Source of the DNA: Candidatus Eremiobacteraceae bacterium
GTDB taxonomy: Bacteria; Vulcanimicrobiota; Vulcanimicrobiia; Eremiobacterales; Eremiobacteraceae
Assembly (NCBI GenBank): GCA_035295225.1
Contig: DATGJI010000031.1
Span: forward strand, 1-64,000
DNA: 64,000 nt
Direction of reading: 5' to 3'
The notes below the pieces were generated by a model. That model ran no database searches. It was not told the DNA's origin and saw only the letters and a program-made list of their open reading frames with translations. This document shows positions 17,875 through 27,245 of this stretch, in pieces. A program made the translations under genes and the position numbers. The first letter of the stretch is position 1. Every line of letters starts with the position of its first letter.

Positions 17875-20800
17875 TCATTTCCGTCGGCGCCGAAGGAGTA
17901 AGAAAGCCGCCACTGCCGCGAACAGCGCAAGGCCGATCGTTCCGCTTCGCGCGGCGTTGTTCGACTCGACGCGAACGTCCGGCATGAACCGTCGTTCCGG
18001 GAATGCGTCGTCGCTCGGCCTGCTGCGATCGTCGATGGCCATCTTCAGCACCTGTGCCGGGTGAAGCGCCTGCCGTCCGGTCGTCTGGGCGATCTGTTCT
18101 CTACAGCTGAAACCATTCGCGACGATGAGCGCGCGTTCGTCGGCCTGTCGCACCTTGGGCAAAAGCACTCGCTCGCCCACAGCGATGGACACATCGTAGT
18201 GCCGCGCCTCGAAGCCGAACGGACCCGCCATGCCGCAGCAGCCGCTGTCCGGATATTCCGATTCAAGGCCGATCGCGTCGAACAGCTTTCGCTCGCTCGA
18301 TGCGTCGAGAATTGCTTTTTGGTGACAGTGCTGCTGGACGAGCGCTTTGCGGCGCAATCGCGGCGGCGCGTATTCCGGCGCTCTCTTGGCGAGAAATTCC
18401 GTGAGCAGAAAAGTGCTCTCCTTGAGCCGCCTCGCGTCTTCGTCCGGCCCGAGAAGATTGAGCATCTCGTCGCGAAATATCGAAAGGCAGCTCGGTTCCA
18501 GGACGACGACACAGACTCCAGCCCGAATCTGGGGACGCAGCGCCTCGAGGATGCGGTGCAGCATCGTCTTAGCCCGGTCGAGCATGCCGAAATCGTACAG
18601 CGGACGTCCGCAGCACAGCGGAACGGCCGGAATCACGACGCGGTAGCCCGCATCTTCCAGCACTTCGACGGCCGCCTGCGCTGTTGACGGATGGAAGTGG
18701 TTGTTCCAGGTGTCCGGCCACAGCAGCACGTCGCCTTTTGGTGCCGCACGATCCCGGGGCGGCCGCGCGGCGAACCACGCGCGGAACGACTGCGGCGCGA
18801 ACAACGGAATCTCTCGCTTGCGCGCGATCGAAACGATGCGTTTTGCGATGTCGCCCACCACCGGCGCGTGCGTCAGCGCGTTGACCAATGCAGGTGCGAG
18901 CGATGCGATGCGCGCCCACCAGAACATGAGTCCGAAAGCATATGCTGCGAGCGGGCGCGGTTTGCGCTCGTAGTAGTGGGCGAGGAATTCGGCTTTGTAC
19001 GTCGCCATGTCGACGTTGACCGGGCATTCGCCCTTACACCCCTTGCACGAAAGGCAGAGATCGAGCGCGTCTTTCACCGCTTCGTCCTGCCAGCCGTTTT
19101 TCATCGGATCGCCTTCGAGCATCTCGAAGAGCAAACGAGCTCGGCCGCGCGTCGAATACGCCTCTTCTTTTGTCACCATATAGCTTGGGCACATGGTTCC
19201 CGCGTCGTGCTTACGGCATTTGCCGGTGCCGACGCAACGGTTTGCCGCGACTGCAAAGCTCCCGTGGTCGGATTCAAAAGTGAAATGCGTCTTGGGCTCC
19301 CAGGGTTTGTAGTCCGGTCCCCAGCGAAGATTCTCGTCGAGCTTGTACGGGTGCACGACTTTGCCGGGGTTCATCATGTTGCGCGGATCCCAGATCGACT
19401 TGAACTCCCAGAACGCGTGGACAAGGTCATCGCCGAACATGATCGGCAGGAGTTCGCCGCGTGCTTGCCCGTCGCCGTGTTCGCCCGACAGCGATCCGCC
19501 GTGCTCGACGCAGATGCGCGCCATCTTCGTCACGAACTCGCGATATTTGGCGATGCCTTGCGCCGTGAAGAGATCGAAGTCGATGCTCACGTGCACGCAC
19601 GCCTGGCCGAAATGCCCGTAGATCGAACCCGTGTAATCATAGTCATCGAGCATTTTCTGCAACGCCCGCAAATAGTCGCCGAGCCGCTTTGGGTCTACAG
19701 CTGAATCTTCCCAGCCGGGATAAAAGTCGGGTTGGTTGGGGATCTTCGACGTCGATCCGAGCGCTTCGTCGCGAAAGGCCCACAGTTGCGATTGCTGCGC
19801 GCTATCCTCCATGAGCTTCATCGCCGGCGGTTCGGGCAGGGACGTGACGGCCTGCATCAATGCGTGCGCGGCCGCCATCGCTTCGCCTTTTGTCTCGCCG
19901 CCGAACTCGCAGATCAACCATCCGTTGCCTTCCGGAAACATCGAACGTCCGGTCTCGGTCTTGCCTTTCAATTCGAGGAAGCGGAACATGGAGTCTGCGA
20001 TCCCCTCGAGCGCGATGGGCGCATGCTCGTCGCAAAACGGAACGTAGTCGCCGGCCGTTGCAAGATCCGCGAAACCTAGGATCAGCAAGACGCGATGCGG
20101 CGGACTGTGCACGAGTCGAACGGTGGCCTCGAGGATCGTGACGCACGTCCCCTCGGTTCCGACGAGCGCGCGGGCCACGTTGAACCCGTTCTCAGGCAAG
20201 AGCTCGTCGAGCGCGAAGCCGGAAACCCGGCGCGGGATCTTGGGAAAGCGCGCACGGATCGTGCCGGCGTACCGGTCGCGCAGCGCCTTGAGGTCGGCGT
20301 AGATCTTGCCTTTCCGGCCGCCGTCGGCGATGATGCGCTCGAGCTCGCCCCCGGAGGTCGGGCCGACGCGCAGGCGCAGACCGTCGTACGTGACGATGTC
20401 GAGTGCCTCGACGTTCTCTTGCGTCTTGCCGGCCATTTGCGCGTGCATGCCGCACGAATTATTGCCGATCATCCCGCCGAACGTATTTCGGTTGTGCGTT
20501 GCCGGATCGGGGCCGAAGGTGAGATGCCGCTGTTCGGCGCGATTGCGCAGATCATCGTTCACGCAACCGGGTTGCACGCGCGCACGTCTTGCTTCCCAAT
20601 CGATCTCCACTATCCGGTTCATATACTTGCTGAAATCGAGGATCACGGCCACGTTGCACGTCTCGCCTGCTAAGCTGGTGCCGCCGCCGCGCGAACAGAC
20701 CGGCGCGCCAAAGGCGCGGCAGGCTGCGAGTGCTTGTTCCACGTCCTTTGCGTCCACCGGAAGGACAAGTCCGATCGGTATCTGACGATAGTTCGAGGCG

Positions 20801-20934
20801 TCGGTCGAGTACATCGCGCGAGTTCCGGCGTCAAAGCGGACCTCACCGCGTACGCGCCTGCGAAGTTCGGCTTCCAGACCCGCCGCATCGACTGCGTTGG
20901 AGCCGTTCGATTCGCGACGTTCGGCCGGCGTCAC
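17875..20934 (-). CDS. FAD-linked oxidase / Fe-S (GlpC-like) oxidoreductase fusion with C-terminal membrane tail
   Basis: A 1019-residue enzyme. The N-terminal FAD-binding type 4 domain has [20 protein letters not shown] and [13 protein letters not shown]. Then come an FAD-oxidase C-terminal domain ([32 protein letters not shown]), a ferredoxin-like region with Cys clusters ([19 protein letters not shown] and [16 protein letters not shown]), and two CCG-type domains ([29 protein letters not shown]). This is the layout of D-lactate/D-2-hydroxyglutarate dehydrogenase-type enzymes that pass electrons to the quinone pool. The last 25 residues are a hydrophobic helix followed by four Arg ([20 protein letters not shown]), an unusual tail that would anchor the enzyme in the membrane. 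Start is GTG, without a clear ribosome site. Substrate not determinable. Confidence 0.88.
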   Translation of the reverse strand: MTPAERRESNGSNAVDAAGLEAELRRRVRGEVRFDAGTRAMYSTDASNYRQIPIGLVLPVDAKDVEQALAACRAFGAPVCSRGGGTSLAGETCNVAVILDFSKYMNRIVEIDWEARRARVQPGCVNDDLRNRAEQRHLTFGPDPATHNRNTFGGMIGNNSCGMHAQMAGKTQENVEALDIVTYDGLRLRVGPTSGGELERIIADGGRKGKIYADLKALRDRYAGTIRARFPKIPRRVSGFALDELLPENGFNVARALVGTEGTCVTILEATVRLVHSPPHRVLLILGFADLATAGDYVPFCDEHAPIALEGIADSMFRFLELKGKTETGRSMFPEGNGWLICEFGGETKGEAMAAAHALMQAVTSLPEPPAMKLMEDSAQQSQLWAFRDEALGSTSKIPNQPDFYPGWEDSAVDPKRLGDYLRALQKMLDDYDYTGSIYGHFGQACVHVSIDFDLFTAQGIAKYREFVTKMARICVEHGGSLSGEHGDGQARGELLPIMFGDDLVHAFWEFKSIWDPRNMMNPGKVVHPYKLDENLRWGPDYKPWEPKTHFTFESDHGSFAVAANRCVGTGKCRKHDAGTMCPSYMVTKEEAYSTRGRARLLFEMLEGDPMKNGWQDEAVKDALDLCLSCKGCKGECPVNVDMATYKAEFLAHYYERKPRPLAAYAFGLMFWWARIASLAPALVNALTHAPVVGDIAKRIVSIARKREIPLFAPQSFRAWFAARPPRDRAAPKGDVLLWPDTWNNHFHPSTAQAAVEVLEDAGYRVVIPAVPLCCGRPLYDFGMLDRAKTMLHRILEALRPQIRAGVCVVVLEPSCLSIFRDEMLNLLGPDEDARRLKESTFLLTEFLAKRAPEYAPPRLRRKALVQQHCHQKAILDASSERKLFDAIGLESEYPDSGCCGMAGPFGFEARHYDVSIAVGERVLLPKVRQADERALIVANGFSCREQIAQTTGRQALHPAQVLKMAIDDRSRPSDDAFPERRFMPDVRVESNNAARSGTIGLALFAAVAAFLLLRRRRK

Positions 20935-21046
20935 GACGCGGACATGATTTCAGGCGCTAGGAAAAGAACGTTTCCGGGCACGCTTTCACGCAATCCGTGT
21001 ACATTCCGCAAATCGGTCGCTCCTTGCGGCACTTTTGCTATCAGAC

Positions 21047-21925
21047 ATGGGGTACATAAGCATAGTGGAGTCGTTATCTTCCGAGACAGTGCGCGCTCTG
21101 AAGCTGCACGCCAATGACATCCGGCAAGGCATCATTCGATCGCTCGTCGCGGCCGGTTCGGGCCATTCGGCCGGGCCGCTCGATATGGCGGACGTTTTCG
21201 CAGCCCTCTACTTTCACATCCTGCGCAATAAGCCGTCTGAACCCGAATGGGCGGATCGCGACAGATTGCTGCTTTCCTGCGGACACATCGCGCCGGTTCG
21301 CTACAGCGCGATGGCGTACGCCGGGTATTTTCCAGTCGAAGAATTGACCACGCTGCGCAAATTTGGTTCGCGCTTGCAAGGACATCCGGAGCGTATGCGC
21401 CTTCCCGCGCTGGAAACCACCTCGGGGCCGCTCGGCGAAGGACTCGCGCAAGGCACAGGAATGGCGTTGGCGGCGAAAATGGACGAGGCGCAATGGCGCA
21501 CGTACGTCGTCACATCCGACGCTGAACACCAATGCGGGCTGCACTGGGAAGCCGCGATGACGGCAGCTAAATTCAAACTCGACAATCTCACCTGCATCAT
21601 CGACCGGAACTTCATTCAAATAGACGGCGGCACCGAAGACGTCATGCCGCTCGAACCGCTCGCGGACAAATATCGCGCGTTCAATTGGGAAGTCTTCCAG
21701 TGCGACGGCAACGACATCGCGGAGTTCATCACCACGATGGAAAAGGCCAAAAGCGTCCGCGGCAAACCGCAAGTCGTCGTCGCGCACACGCTGCCCGGCA
21801 AAGGCGTCGCGTACATGGAAGGGGATTATCGTTGGCACGGCAAGCCGCCCAATCGACAGCAAGCCGATGAGGCGCTGAGCGAATTGTCGGCGCAGCGAGA
21901 GGCGCTGGTGAAACACGATGAGTAA
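21047..21925 (+). CDS. Transketolase, N-terminal (thiamine diphosphate) subunit
   Basis: About 292 residues from ATG 21047 (TTG 21035 and GTG 21065 are alternatives; no clear ribosome site). It carries the ThDP-binding half of transketolase: [73 protein letters not shown], a diphosphate/metal motif of the GD.E..EG type as [16 protein letters not shown], then [20 protein letters not shown] and [13 protein letters not shown]. The Asp-Ala-Glu of TSDAEHQ replaces the more usual GDGE. Split transketolases of this kind act as heterodimers in non-oxidative pentose phosphate or aromatic precursor routes. The C-terminal subunit follows with an 8-base overlap, so the two are translationally coupled. 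Confidence 0.88.
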   Translation: MGYISIVESLSSETVRALKLHANDIRQGIIRSLVAAGSGHSAGPLDMADVFAALYFHILRNKPSEPEWADRDRLLLSCGHIAPVRYSAMAYAGYFPVEELTTLRKFGSRLQGHPERMRLPALETTSGPLGEGLAQGTGMALAAKMDEAQWRTYVVTSDAEHQCGLHWEAAMTAAKFKLDNLTCIIDRNFIQIDGGTEDVMPLEPLADKYRAFNWEVFQCDGNDIAEFITTMEKAKSVRGKPQVVVAHTLPGKGVAYMEGDYRWHGKPPNRQQADEALSELSAQREALVKHDE

Positions 21926-22931
21926 CGCACGCCGCACGCAGACCGCTCAGACCCAGCCGATGCATCTCGTCGACCTCGAAACCGCGAAAATTCAGCTCGT
22001 TCCGACACGCGATGGATTCGGCGAGGGTTTGATCGCGGCGGGGCGGGCAAACCCGCAGGTCATCGGGATATGCGCAGACTTGTCGGAATCGACGCGCATG
22101 GAGGGTTTCAAAACCGCGTTCCCCCAGCGCTATATCGAGATCGGCGTGGCGGAACAGATGCTCGTAGCGATGGCGGCGGGTCTGGCCGCGATCGGCAAGA
22201 TCCCATTTATCGCGAGCTACGCGATGTTCGACCCGGGCCGCTCGTGGGAGCAAGTCCGGACGACGATGGCGCTGAACGAGATGAACGTGAAGATCGCGGG
22301 CGCTCACGCGGGCGTCTCTGTCGGACCGGATGGTGCCACGCACCAAGCCATCGAGGACATCGCGATCATGCGGGTCATCCCGAACATGCTCGTCGTCGTG
22401 CCGTGCGACTCGATCCAGACGCACAAGGCCACGGTCGCGGTCGCCGAACGCTTCGGACCGACGTATTTGCGTTTCGGACGCGAAAAATCCGCGATCGTCA
22501 CGACCGACGACACGCCGTTTGAAATAGGCACGGCCCAGACGTTTCGCGGCGGCGACGACGTCGCCATCGTGGCCTGCGGAATCCTCGTCTACAACGCGCT
22601 GCAAGCCGCGCGAGAATTGGCGGAGCACGACGGAATCGAGTGTCGCGTCATCAACAACCACACCATCAAGCCGATGGATGAGGAAGCGATCGTCGCAGCC
22701 GCGCGTGAGTGCGGCGCCTTCGTGACCGTCGAAGAGCATCAAGTGCACGCGGGCATGGGCTCGCGGGTGGCGGAGATCACCGCGCAGCATCATCCGATAC
22801 CGATCGAATTCATCGGCGTGCAAGATCAGTTCGGACAATCGGGAACGCCGGCCGAATTGATCGAGCACTACGGCATGGGCACCGAGTCCATCAAGGACGC
22901 CGTCCGGCGCGTCCTCAAGCGTAAACGCTAA
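21918..22931 (+). CDS. Transketolase, C-terminal subunit
   Basis: A 337-residue pyrimidine-binding and C-terminal half of transketolase: TRDGFGEGLIAAGRANPQVI, GICADLSESTRM, RYIEIGVAEQMLVAMAAGLA with the catalytic Glu in IGVAEQ, IPFIASYAMF, GAHAGVSVGPDGATHQAIED, PNMLVVVPCDSIQTHKA and TYLRFGREKSA. The C-terminal domain has VAIVACGILVYNAL and VTVEEHQVHAGMGSRVAE. The length (about 310-340) is usual for separate C-terminal subunits. ATG 21918 overlaps the previous stop by 8 bases. Together the two genes encode one complete transketolase. Confidence 0.9.
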   Translation: MSNARRTQTAQTQPMHLVDLETAKIQLVPTRDGFGEGLIAAGRANPQVIGICADLSESTRMEGFKTAFPQRYIEIGVAEQMLVAMAAGLAAIGKIPFIASYAMFDPGRSWEQVRTTMALNEMNVKIAGAHAGVSVGPDGATHQAIEDIAIMRVIPNMLVVVPCDSIQTHKATVAVAERFGPTYLRFGREKSAIVTTDDTPFEIGTAQTFRGGDDVAIVACGILVYNALQAARELAEHDGIECRVINNHTIKPMDEEAIVAAARECGAFVTVEEHQVHAGMGSRVAEITAQHHPIPIEFIGVQDQFGQSGTPAELIEHYGMGTESIKDAVRRVLKRKR

Positions 22932-22997
22932 TCGTGAGTCCGACCGAATCGCCCTTTTTCTGGCCGAATGTCCGCGATGGGCAGACGGTGACCGGGG

Positions 22998-23003
22998 TAT
23001 ACT
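22998..23003 (+). promoter_or_regulatory. Possible -10 element of a leaderless transcript
   Basis: TATACT lies 7 bases before ATG 23011, so transcription would begin at about the start codon itself. No Shine-Dalgarno sequence precedes that ATG, in keeping with leaderless initiation. No good -35 is visible. Confidence 0.3.
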
Positions 23004-23010
23004 TATGCCT

Positions 23011-23679
23011 ATGAACAAGCATAGAAAGGCTGGGGCCGCGGTTCTCGCCATCTTCGTGCTGGCAGCCGCGTTCGGCTATAACGCACGCGCCCGAGCCGAC
23101 GAGGGTCCGACGTACGACGGACCGATATCGCCGCCCGAAGCACAATTCATCCAGTCGATCCAAAACGATTTGTACAACCGTTTCAAGCACGCGAGCGATG
23201 CCGAGAAGGCGGGCTACGTCCGCTATACGGGCGTTGACGAAACGGGCGCCATCAGCTACGCGAACCGGCAATGGATCTCCGACCCCACCCACCCCAGTCA
23301 GCTCTGGTACGATAAGGACGGCAACATTCTCGGCGCCGACTTCTCCGTGCCCCGGCCGAACGGTGAAGCGCGTCCGCATCTGTGGGGCATCGACCCAGGG
23401 CGCTGGGTGGAGTTTGAGGGGCACATCCACTACGTGCTGAAGGATCCCGCCACCGGAGCATTGAGTTACGACCACTGGATTTGGAATAGCGACTTCGTCG
23501 CGGCCGGCGGCAGCCTCACAAACCCGTCAGCCGACACCGTCGTGCGTCTCGGCAAGGCGAAGAGCGCCGCAGACGTCGTCACCATCTTTGAATTTCCCAC
23601 GATTTGGGATCTCATCGTCTGGGTGAAGACAAATCCCGACGGGGCATTTGCCTACAAAAATCCGACAGTGACGCCGTAG
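23011..23679 (+). CDS. Secreted protein of unknown function
   Basis: A product of 222 residues from ATG 23011 (ATG 23005 in the same frame adds two residues). The signal peptide is MNKHRKAGAAVLAIFVLAAA, with cleavage near ARA before DEGPTYDGP. The mature part has SPPEAQFIQSIQNDLYNRF and DAEKAGYVRYTGVDETGAIS, then SQLWYDKDGNILGADFSVP, WGIDPGRWVEFEGHIHYVLK, YDHWIWNSDFVAAGG and a C-terminal TIFEFPTIWDLIVWVKTNPD. It is rich in His and Trp, so a metal-binding or hydrolytic role is possible, but no known motif is seen. It does not obviously belong to the transketolase operon (79-base gap with its own possible promoter). Confidence 0.6.
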   Translation: MNKHRKAGAAVLAIFVLAAAFGYNARARADEGPTYDGPISPPEAQFIQSIQNDLYNRFKHASDAEKAGYVRYTGVDETGAISYANRQWISDPTHPSQLWYDKDGNILGADFSVPRPNGEARPHLWGIDPGRWVEFEGHIHYVLKDPATGALSYDHWIWNSDFVAAGGSLTNPSADTVVRLGKAKSAADVVTIFEFPTIWDLIVWVKTNPDGAFAYKNPTVTP

Positions 23680-23746
23680 AACGCGACAAGCGCAACGGGA
23701 AGACATGCTCTAGGGTTCTTCTCGTCACTCTTCGAACGGCGAACTC

Positions 23747-24205
23747 ATGGCCATTTGGATCGTCTTGCACGTCTTGGCGATGTTCATCGCGTTTGGGTTC
23801 ACAAACGGGATAGGCATCCTCGTAAGCGCGATCGCAGATACGCGCGATGTTCGAGCAATCAGGACAGCAGTACGGATCGGGGGTCCGCTGCAGACAGCCG
23901 GCCTCGTCATCATGCTGGTCGGCGTCGTCTTTGGATTCGCATCGGCGGCGAGCGCGGGATTCAACCTCACATCGACGTGGCTCGTCGAAGCATATGTGCT
24001 CCTCGCGTTGCTCTTGATCGTCGGAGTCGGCGTGCACAAGACCTGGTTTGGCAGGCTCGCTCGGGCAGCCGCAGCGAGCAGCGATGAGAGCGCGTCACCG
24101 GAATTGTCCGCCGTGATCGGCGATCGTCTGGTCCGTATCGCAGGGCCAGTCAGCGGCATACTTTGGATCTTGTTGATCGTGGTGATGGTCGTGAGGCCCT
24201 CCTAA
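23747..24205 (+). CDS. Four-helix membrane protein, DUF2269-like
   Basis: A protein of 152 residues with four hydrophobic helices (WIVLHVLAMFIAFGFTNGIG, then AGLVIMLVGVVFGFASA, STWLVEAYVLLALLLIVGVG and PVSGILWILLIVVMVVRPS). His in the first helix and the R(I)GGPLQTAG turn resemble DUF2269-type predicted integral membrane proteins. Function is unknown. It is the first gene of a probable three-gene operon: its stop codon overlaps the AAGGAG ribosome site of the gamma-glutamyltransferase gene 14 bases downstream. Confidence 0.65.
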   Translation: MAIWIVLHVLAMFIAFGFTNGIGILVSAIADTRDVRAIRTAVRIGGPLQTAGLVIMLVGVVFGFASAASAGFNLTSTWLVEAYVLLALLLIVGVGVHKTWFGRLARAAAASSDESASPELSAVIGDRLVRIAGPVSGILWILLIVVMVVRPS

Positions 24206-24219
24206 GGAGTCACGTTCCC

Positions 24220-26046
24220 ATGGGCACGCTGAAGATTCGAGGCGCGCTGTGTTGCGCCGCAGCCCTCCTAGTGGGGGCTTCTTCTGCCGGCGCCGTGCCC
24301 GCTCCGACGCCTTCATCTCCGGCCGATTGCAATTCGACGCCGCAGGCTATGGCGTGCGGCGCACTTCGTGGAGATCGCGCTGAGGGGTGGCTCGCGCAAA
24401 CCCGCTCGCCGGTGTTGGCGCGCAACGGCATGGTCGTCACGAGTCAACCCCTTGCCGCACAAGCCGGACTGCGCATACTCATGGCCGGCGGGAACGCGGT
24501 TGACGCCGCGGTCGCAACCGCTGCGGCGCTCAACGTCACCGAACCGATGAACGTCGGACTGGGCGGCGATCTCTTCGCGATCGTCTACATCGCGCGCGAC
24601 CGCAAAGTCTACGTGCTCAACGCGAGCGGCACCGCGCCGACGGGCGCCACGGTCGCGCATTTCAACGCTCTCGGCTACAGATACGACCGGCACGACTGGG
24701 GGCCGGGTTCCGGCATGCCGTCCGGCGGAATTCTCGACGTCACCGTTCCCGGCGCTGCGTGGGGTTGGGACGAACTGCTCCGGCGCTACGGCACGATGGG
24801 TCTGGATCGCGTATTGGCGCCGGCGGTCGACTATGCAGAGAACGGTTTTCCGATTTCCGAGCGCATCGCGCGCGATTGGCAGCTGCCCGACGCACTTCCC
24901 CTGCGCGGTTGCTGCTCGCGACTCGATCCCGACTCTGTGATGACCTGGTACGTCAACGGCCGGCAGCCGGAGACCGGGCAGATCTTTCGCAATCAGCAGC
25001 TCGCGCACACGTTGCGGCTGATGCAGCGATACGGTCGCGACGTGTTCTACAAAGGAGAGATCGCCCGCGCCATCGTCGCCAAGTCGAATGCGCTCGGCGG
25101 CACGATGACGTTGGCCGACCTTGCGCGGTACCACGGCGAATGGGTTGCGCCTTTGCGCGCCGACTATCACGGCTACGACGTCATGGAACTCCCGCCTCCA
25201 TCGCAAGGCTATGCGACGCTTGAAGCGCTCGACATACTCGCGCAGTGCGTTCCCAAACTTCTGCCAGGACGGTCGCTCGCGTCCCTCGGTCCTACGAATC
25301 CGCTCTACTGGCACATGCTCGTCGAAGCGAAGAAACTCGCGTATGCCGACCTTTACGACTACAACGCCGATCCCGACCATGCCGTCGTTCCGACAGATAA
25401 GCTCCTGTCGCAAGACTACGCGCGCTCGCTGTGCGCGAAGATCGATCCGGCCCATGCGGCGAACACAGGACCGCCGGGCGAATCCAGCGGCAAAGGCGAC
25501 ACGATCGTCTTGTCGACCGCCGATCGCTTCGGCAACATGGTCTCGTTGGTCAACAGCAACTATGACGGGTTCGGCTCCGGCATCACGGTGCCGGGTTACG
25601 GTTTTATCTTACACGATCGAGGCGGGCTCTTCACGCTTGACCCCAAGAGCCCAAATGTCATCGCACCGCAAAAGCGTCCGTTCAACACGCTCATGGCCGG
25701 CTTTGTGATGCGTGACGGTCGGCCGTTCATGACGCTCGGCTTGATGGGTGGAGACATGCAAGCGCAGGGGCACGAGCAGATCCTCGTCGATATCATCGAC
25801 CTCGGCGCGAACGTGCAGCAGGCGGGTGACATGGCGCGCTTCCGCCATTTCGAAGTGACCAACAGGCTGTACTTGGAATCGCCGCTCTACGACCTGCTCG
25901 GGGAGCGGCTCAAAGCGATGGGCCACGACGTGCGTTCGTCGAACCGCGCGCCGATGGGCGGATACCAGGCGATCATGGTGCTGCCGAGCGGCGCCTATGC
26001 GGGCGGGTCCGATTTCGGCAAAGATGGCGAGGCTGTCGGGTGGTGA
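24220..26046 (+). CDS. ggt: Gamma-glutamyltransferase
   Basis: Cleaves or transfers the gamma-glutamyl group of glutathione and related compounds in the periplasm. ATG 24220 has AAGGAG 10 bases upstream and gives a signal peptide (KIRGALCCAAALLVGASSAG); the frame is open further upstream. The 608-residue protein has all family landmarks: QPLAAQAGLRILMAGGNAVD, LNVTEPMNVGLGGDLFAIVY, GAAWGWDELLRRYGTMGLDR, LPPPSQGYATLEALDIL, the self-cleavage site GDTIVLST with Thr as nucleophile, NMVSLVNSNYDGFGSGI, NTLMAGFVMRDGRPFMTLG and GGDMQAQGHEQILVDIIDLG. As in other members, autoproteolysis before that Thr would give large and small subunits. It is upstream of, and overlaps, a DUF4386 membrane gene. Confidence 0.92.
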   Translation: MGTLKIRGALCCAAALLVGASSAGAVPAPTPSSPADCNSTPQAMACGALRGDRAEGWLAQTRSPVLARNGMVVTSQPLAAQAGLRILMAGGNAVDAAVATAAALNVTEPMNVGLGGDLFAIVYIARDRKVYVLNASGTAPTGATVAHFNALGYRYDRHDWGPGSGMPSGGILDVTVPGAAWGWDELLRRYGTMGLDRVLAPAVDYAENGFPISERIARDWQLPDALPLRGCCSRLDPDSVMTWYVNGRQPETGQIFRNQQLAHTLRLMQRYGRDVFYKGEIARAIVAKSNALGGTMTLADLARYHGEWVAPLRADYHGYDVMELPPPSQGYATLEALDILAQCVPKLLPGRSLASLGPTNPLYWHMLVEAKKLAYADLYDYNADPDHAVVPTDKLLSQDYARSLCAKIDPAHAANTGPPGESSGKGDTIVLSTADRFGNMVSLVNSNYDGFGSGITVPGYGFILHDRGGLFTLDPKSPNVIAPQKRPFNTLMAGFVMRDGRPFMTLGLMGGDMQAQGHEQILVDIIDLGANVQQAGDMARFRHFEVTNRLYLESPLYDLLGERLKAMGHDVRSSNRAPMGGYQAIMVLPSGAYAGGSDFGKDGEAVGW

Positions 26047-26741
26047 ACGGCGGGCCGTCGCCCAGCCCACGAGTCACCGGCGCTATCTATCTACTGTATT
26101 TTCTTATGGCGATAATCGCCGTCGTGCTTGTCCGTGGGCTTGTCATCGCCGGCGATGCCGCGTCAACGGCGCACAATATCGTCGCGCACGAGACTCTCTT
26201 TCGAGCGGGATCCGCAATCGGGCTCATCGGAACCGCACTGTACGTAGCGGTGACGGCCCTCTTCTACGGTCTGTTCAAGCCGGTGAACGAGACGCTTGCG
26301 CGCCTCGCGCTGCTCTTCAGCCTTGTGGGATGTGCGATGCAGGGTGCGAGCAACGTCCTCCAACTCGCTGCGTTGGACGTTCTGGGAAGCGGCCGCTATC
26401 TCAATTCATTTTCCGTGGAGCAGTCGCAGGCTCTGGCGATGCTTTTTCTCACGCTCCACGCACAGTCCGGATATATCGAGATCATGTTCTTTGGACTTTT
26501 CGACCTCGTGATCGGCTACCTCATCGTGAGATCCACGTTTTTGCCGCGCTTCTTGGGCATACTGATGGTGCTTGCCGGAATAGGCTGGTTGACGTTTCTC
26601 TCACCGGCATTCGCGAGCCACGCGGCGCCGCTCATCGAAAGTCTCGGCTTCGTCGCGGAGCTGTGCCTGATGCTCTGGCTGATTTTTATGGGTGTGAACG
26701 TGGAACGCTGGAAAGAACAAGCCGGCTCAAGGGATGTCTAG
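26040..26741 (+). CDS. DUF4386 family membrane protein
   Basis: A protein of 233 residues with six to seven hydrophobic helices. It opens with SPRVTGAIYLLYFLMAIIAV, the signature of DUF4386, and continues with FRAGSAIGLIGTALYVAVTA, LARLALLFSLVGCAMQGASN, a MLFLTLHAQSGYIEIMFFGL segment and GYLIVRSTFLPRFLGILMVL, all typical of the family. The start is GTG at 26040 or the adjacent GTG at 26043, the latter sharing GTGA with the TGA stop of ggt, so translation is coupled. Function of DUF4386 proteins is unknown. The 3' end overlaps the convergent secreted protein by 15 bases. Confidence 0.85.
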   Translation: MVNGGPSPSPRVTGAIYLLYFLMAIIAVVLVRGLVIAGDAASTAHNIVAHETLFRAGSAIGLIGTALYVAVTALFYGLFKPVNETLARLALLFSLVGCAMQGASNVLQLAALDVLGSGRYLNSFSVEQSQALAMLFLTLHAQSGYIEIMFFGLFDLVIGYLIVRSTFLPRFLGILMVLAGIGWLTFLSPAFASHAAPLIESLGFVAELCLMLWLIFMGVNVERWKEQAGSRDV

Positions 26742-27089
26742 CGATACGAAGATGAAGTCGGCGTCGCCGTCCATCACGGCGATCTGGCTGACCGGCGGAC
26801 CTCCGCGGTAGCTATAGTAGGGAGCGTCGATGCAGGTCGTCACGTGATCGCCGACCCGCATCGCGCGTTTTGCCATATATTGCATGTCCGACATGGTGCT
26901 ATCGTCGAGGCGAGCGCTGCGCCCATCTGAAAAGCGCATCTCCCCCGCTTGCGATTCCGCCGAGCCCGTGGGCGAATGGATCGCGGAAATCTTGGACTGC
27001 TGACATTTCACCTGCGCCGCTGCGACGGTCGGGATCGCCAGCGTCAAAGCCGCCGCCAGGATCCCTTTGATGATGCCGGTATGCGTCAT
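26727..27089 (-). CDS. Small secreted protein of unknown function
   Basis: A product of 120 residues from ATG 27089, which gives a signal peptide (MTHTGIIKGILAAALTLAIP, cleavage near AAA before QVKCQQSK). A longer frame up to 27146 adds an Arg-rich tail and is less likely. The mature part has two Cys (VKCQQSK and TTCIDAPYYS) and a segment MRFSDGRSARLDDSTMSDMQ, and ends in a hydrophobic strand DADFIFVSLDIP. No family recognised. A consensus-like promoter for the divergent binding-protein gene lies just upstream. Confidence 0.55.
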   Translation of the reverse strand: MTHTGIIKGILAAALTLAIPTVAAAQVKCQQSKISAIHSPTGSAESQAGEMRFSDGRSARLDDSTMSDMQYMAKRAMRVGDHVTTCIDAPYYSYRGGPPVSQIAVMDGDADFIFVSLDIP

Positions 27090-27139
27090 ACCGGAAGCGG
27101 TTGGACGCACCGCACGAGGACGCCTTTTCCGATTGTAAC

Positions 27140-27168
27140 TTGACAATGAGCGACCGCTCGTGCATTAT
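27140..27168 (+). promoter_or_regulatory. Sigma70-type promoter for the substrate-binding protein gene
   Basis: A perfect -35 TTGACA (27140-27145), a 17-base spacer and CATTAT (27163-27168, four of six to TATAAT). The predicted start of transcription is near 27175, giving a leader of about 70 bases before ATG 27246. Confidence 0.55.
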
Positions 27169-27245
27169 ATCGGTAAAGACTATTTCGCGAGCCGGTGCGC
27201 CGAGGGTGCCACCGGCTCTTGCTATTTTGCGAGGGTGGCCCACCT

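Noticed and set aside
18691-19704. Plus-strand open frame of 337 codons opposite the FAD/Fe-S oxidoreductase
   Set aside because: No motifs; it lies over the well-defined Cys clusters of the real gene on the other strand.
21729-23051. Minus-strand open frame of 440 codons opposite the transketolase subunits
   Set aside because: Arg/His-rich shadow; transketolase motifs are on the plus strand.
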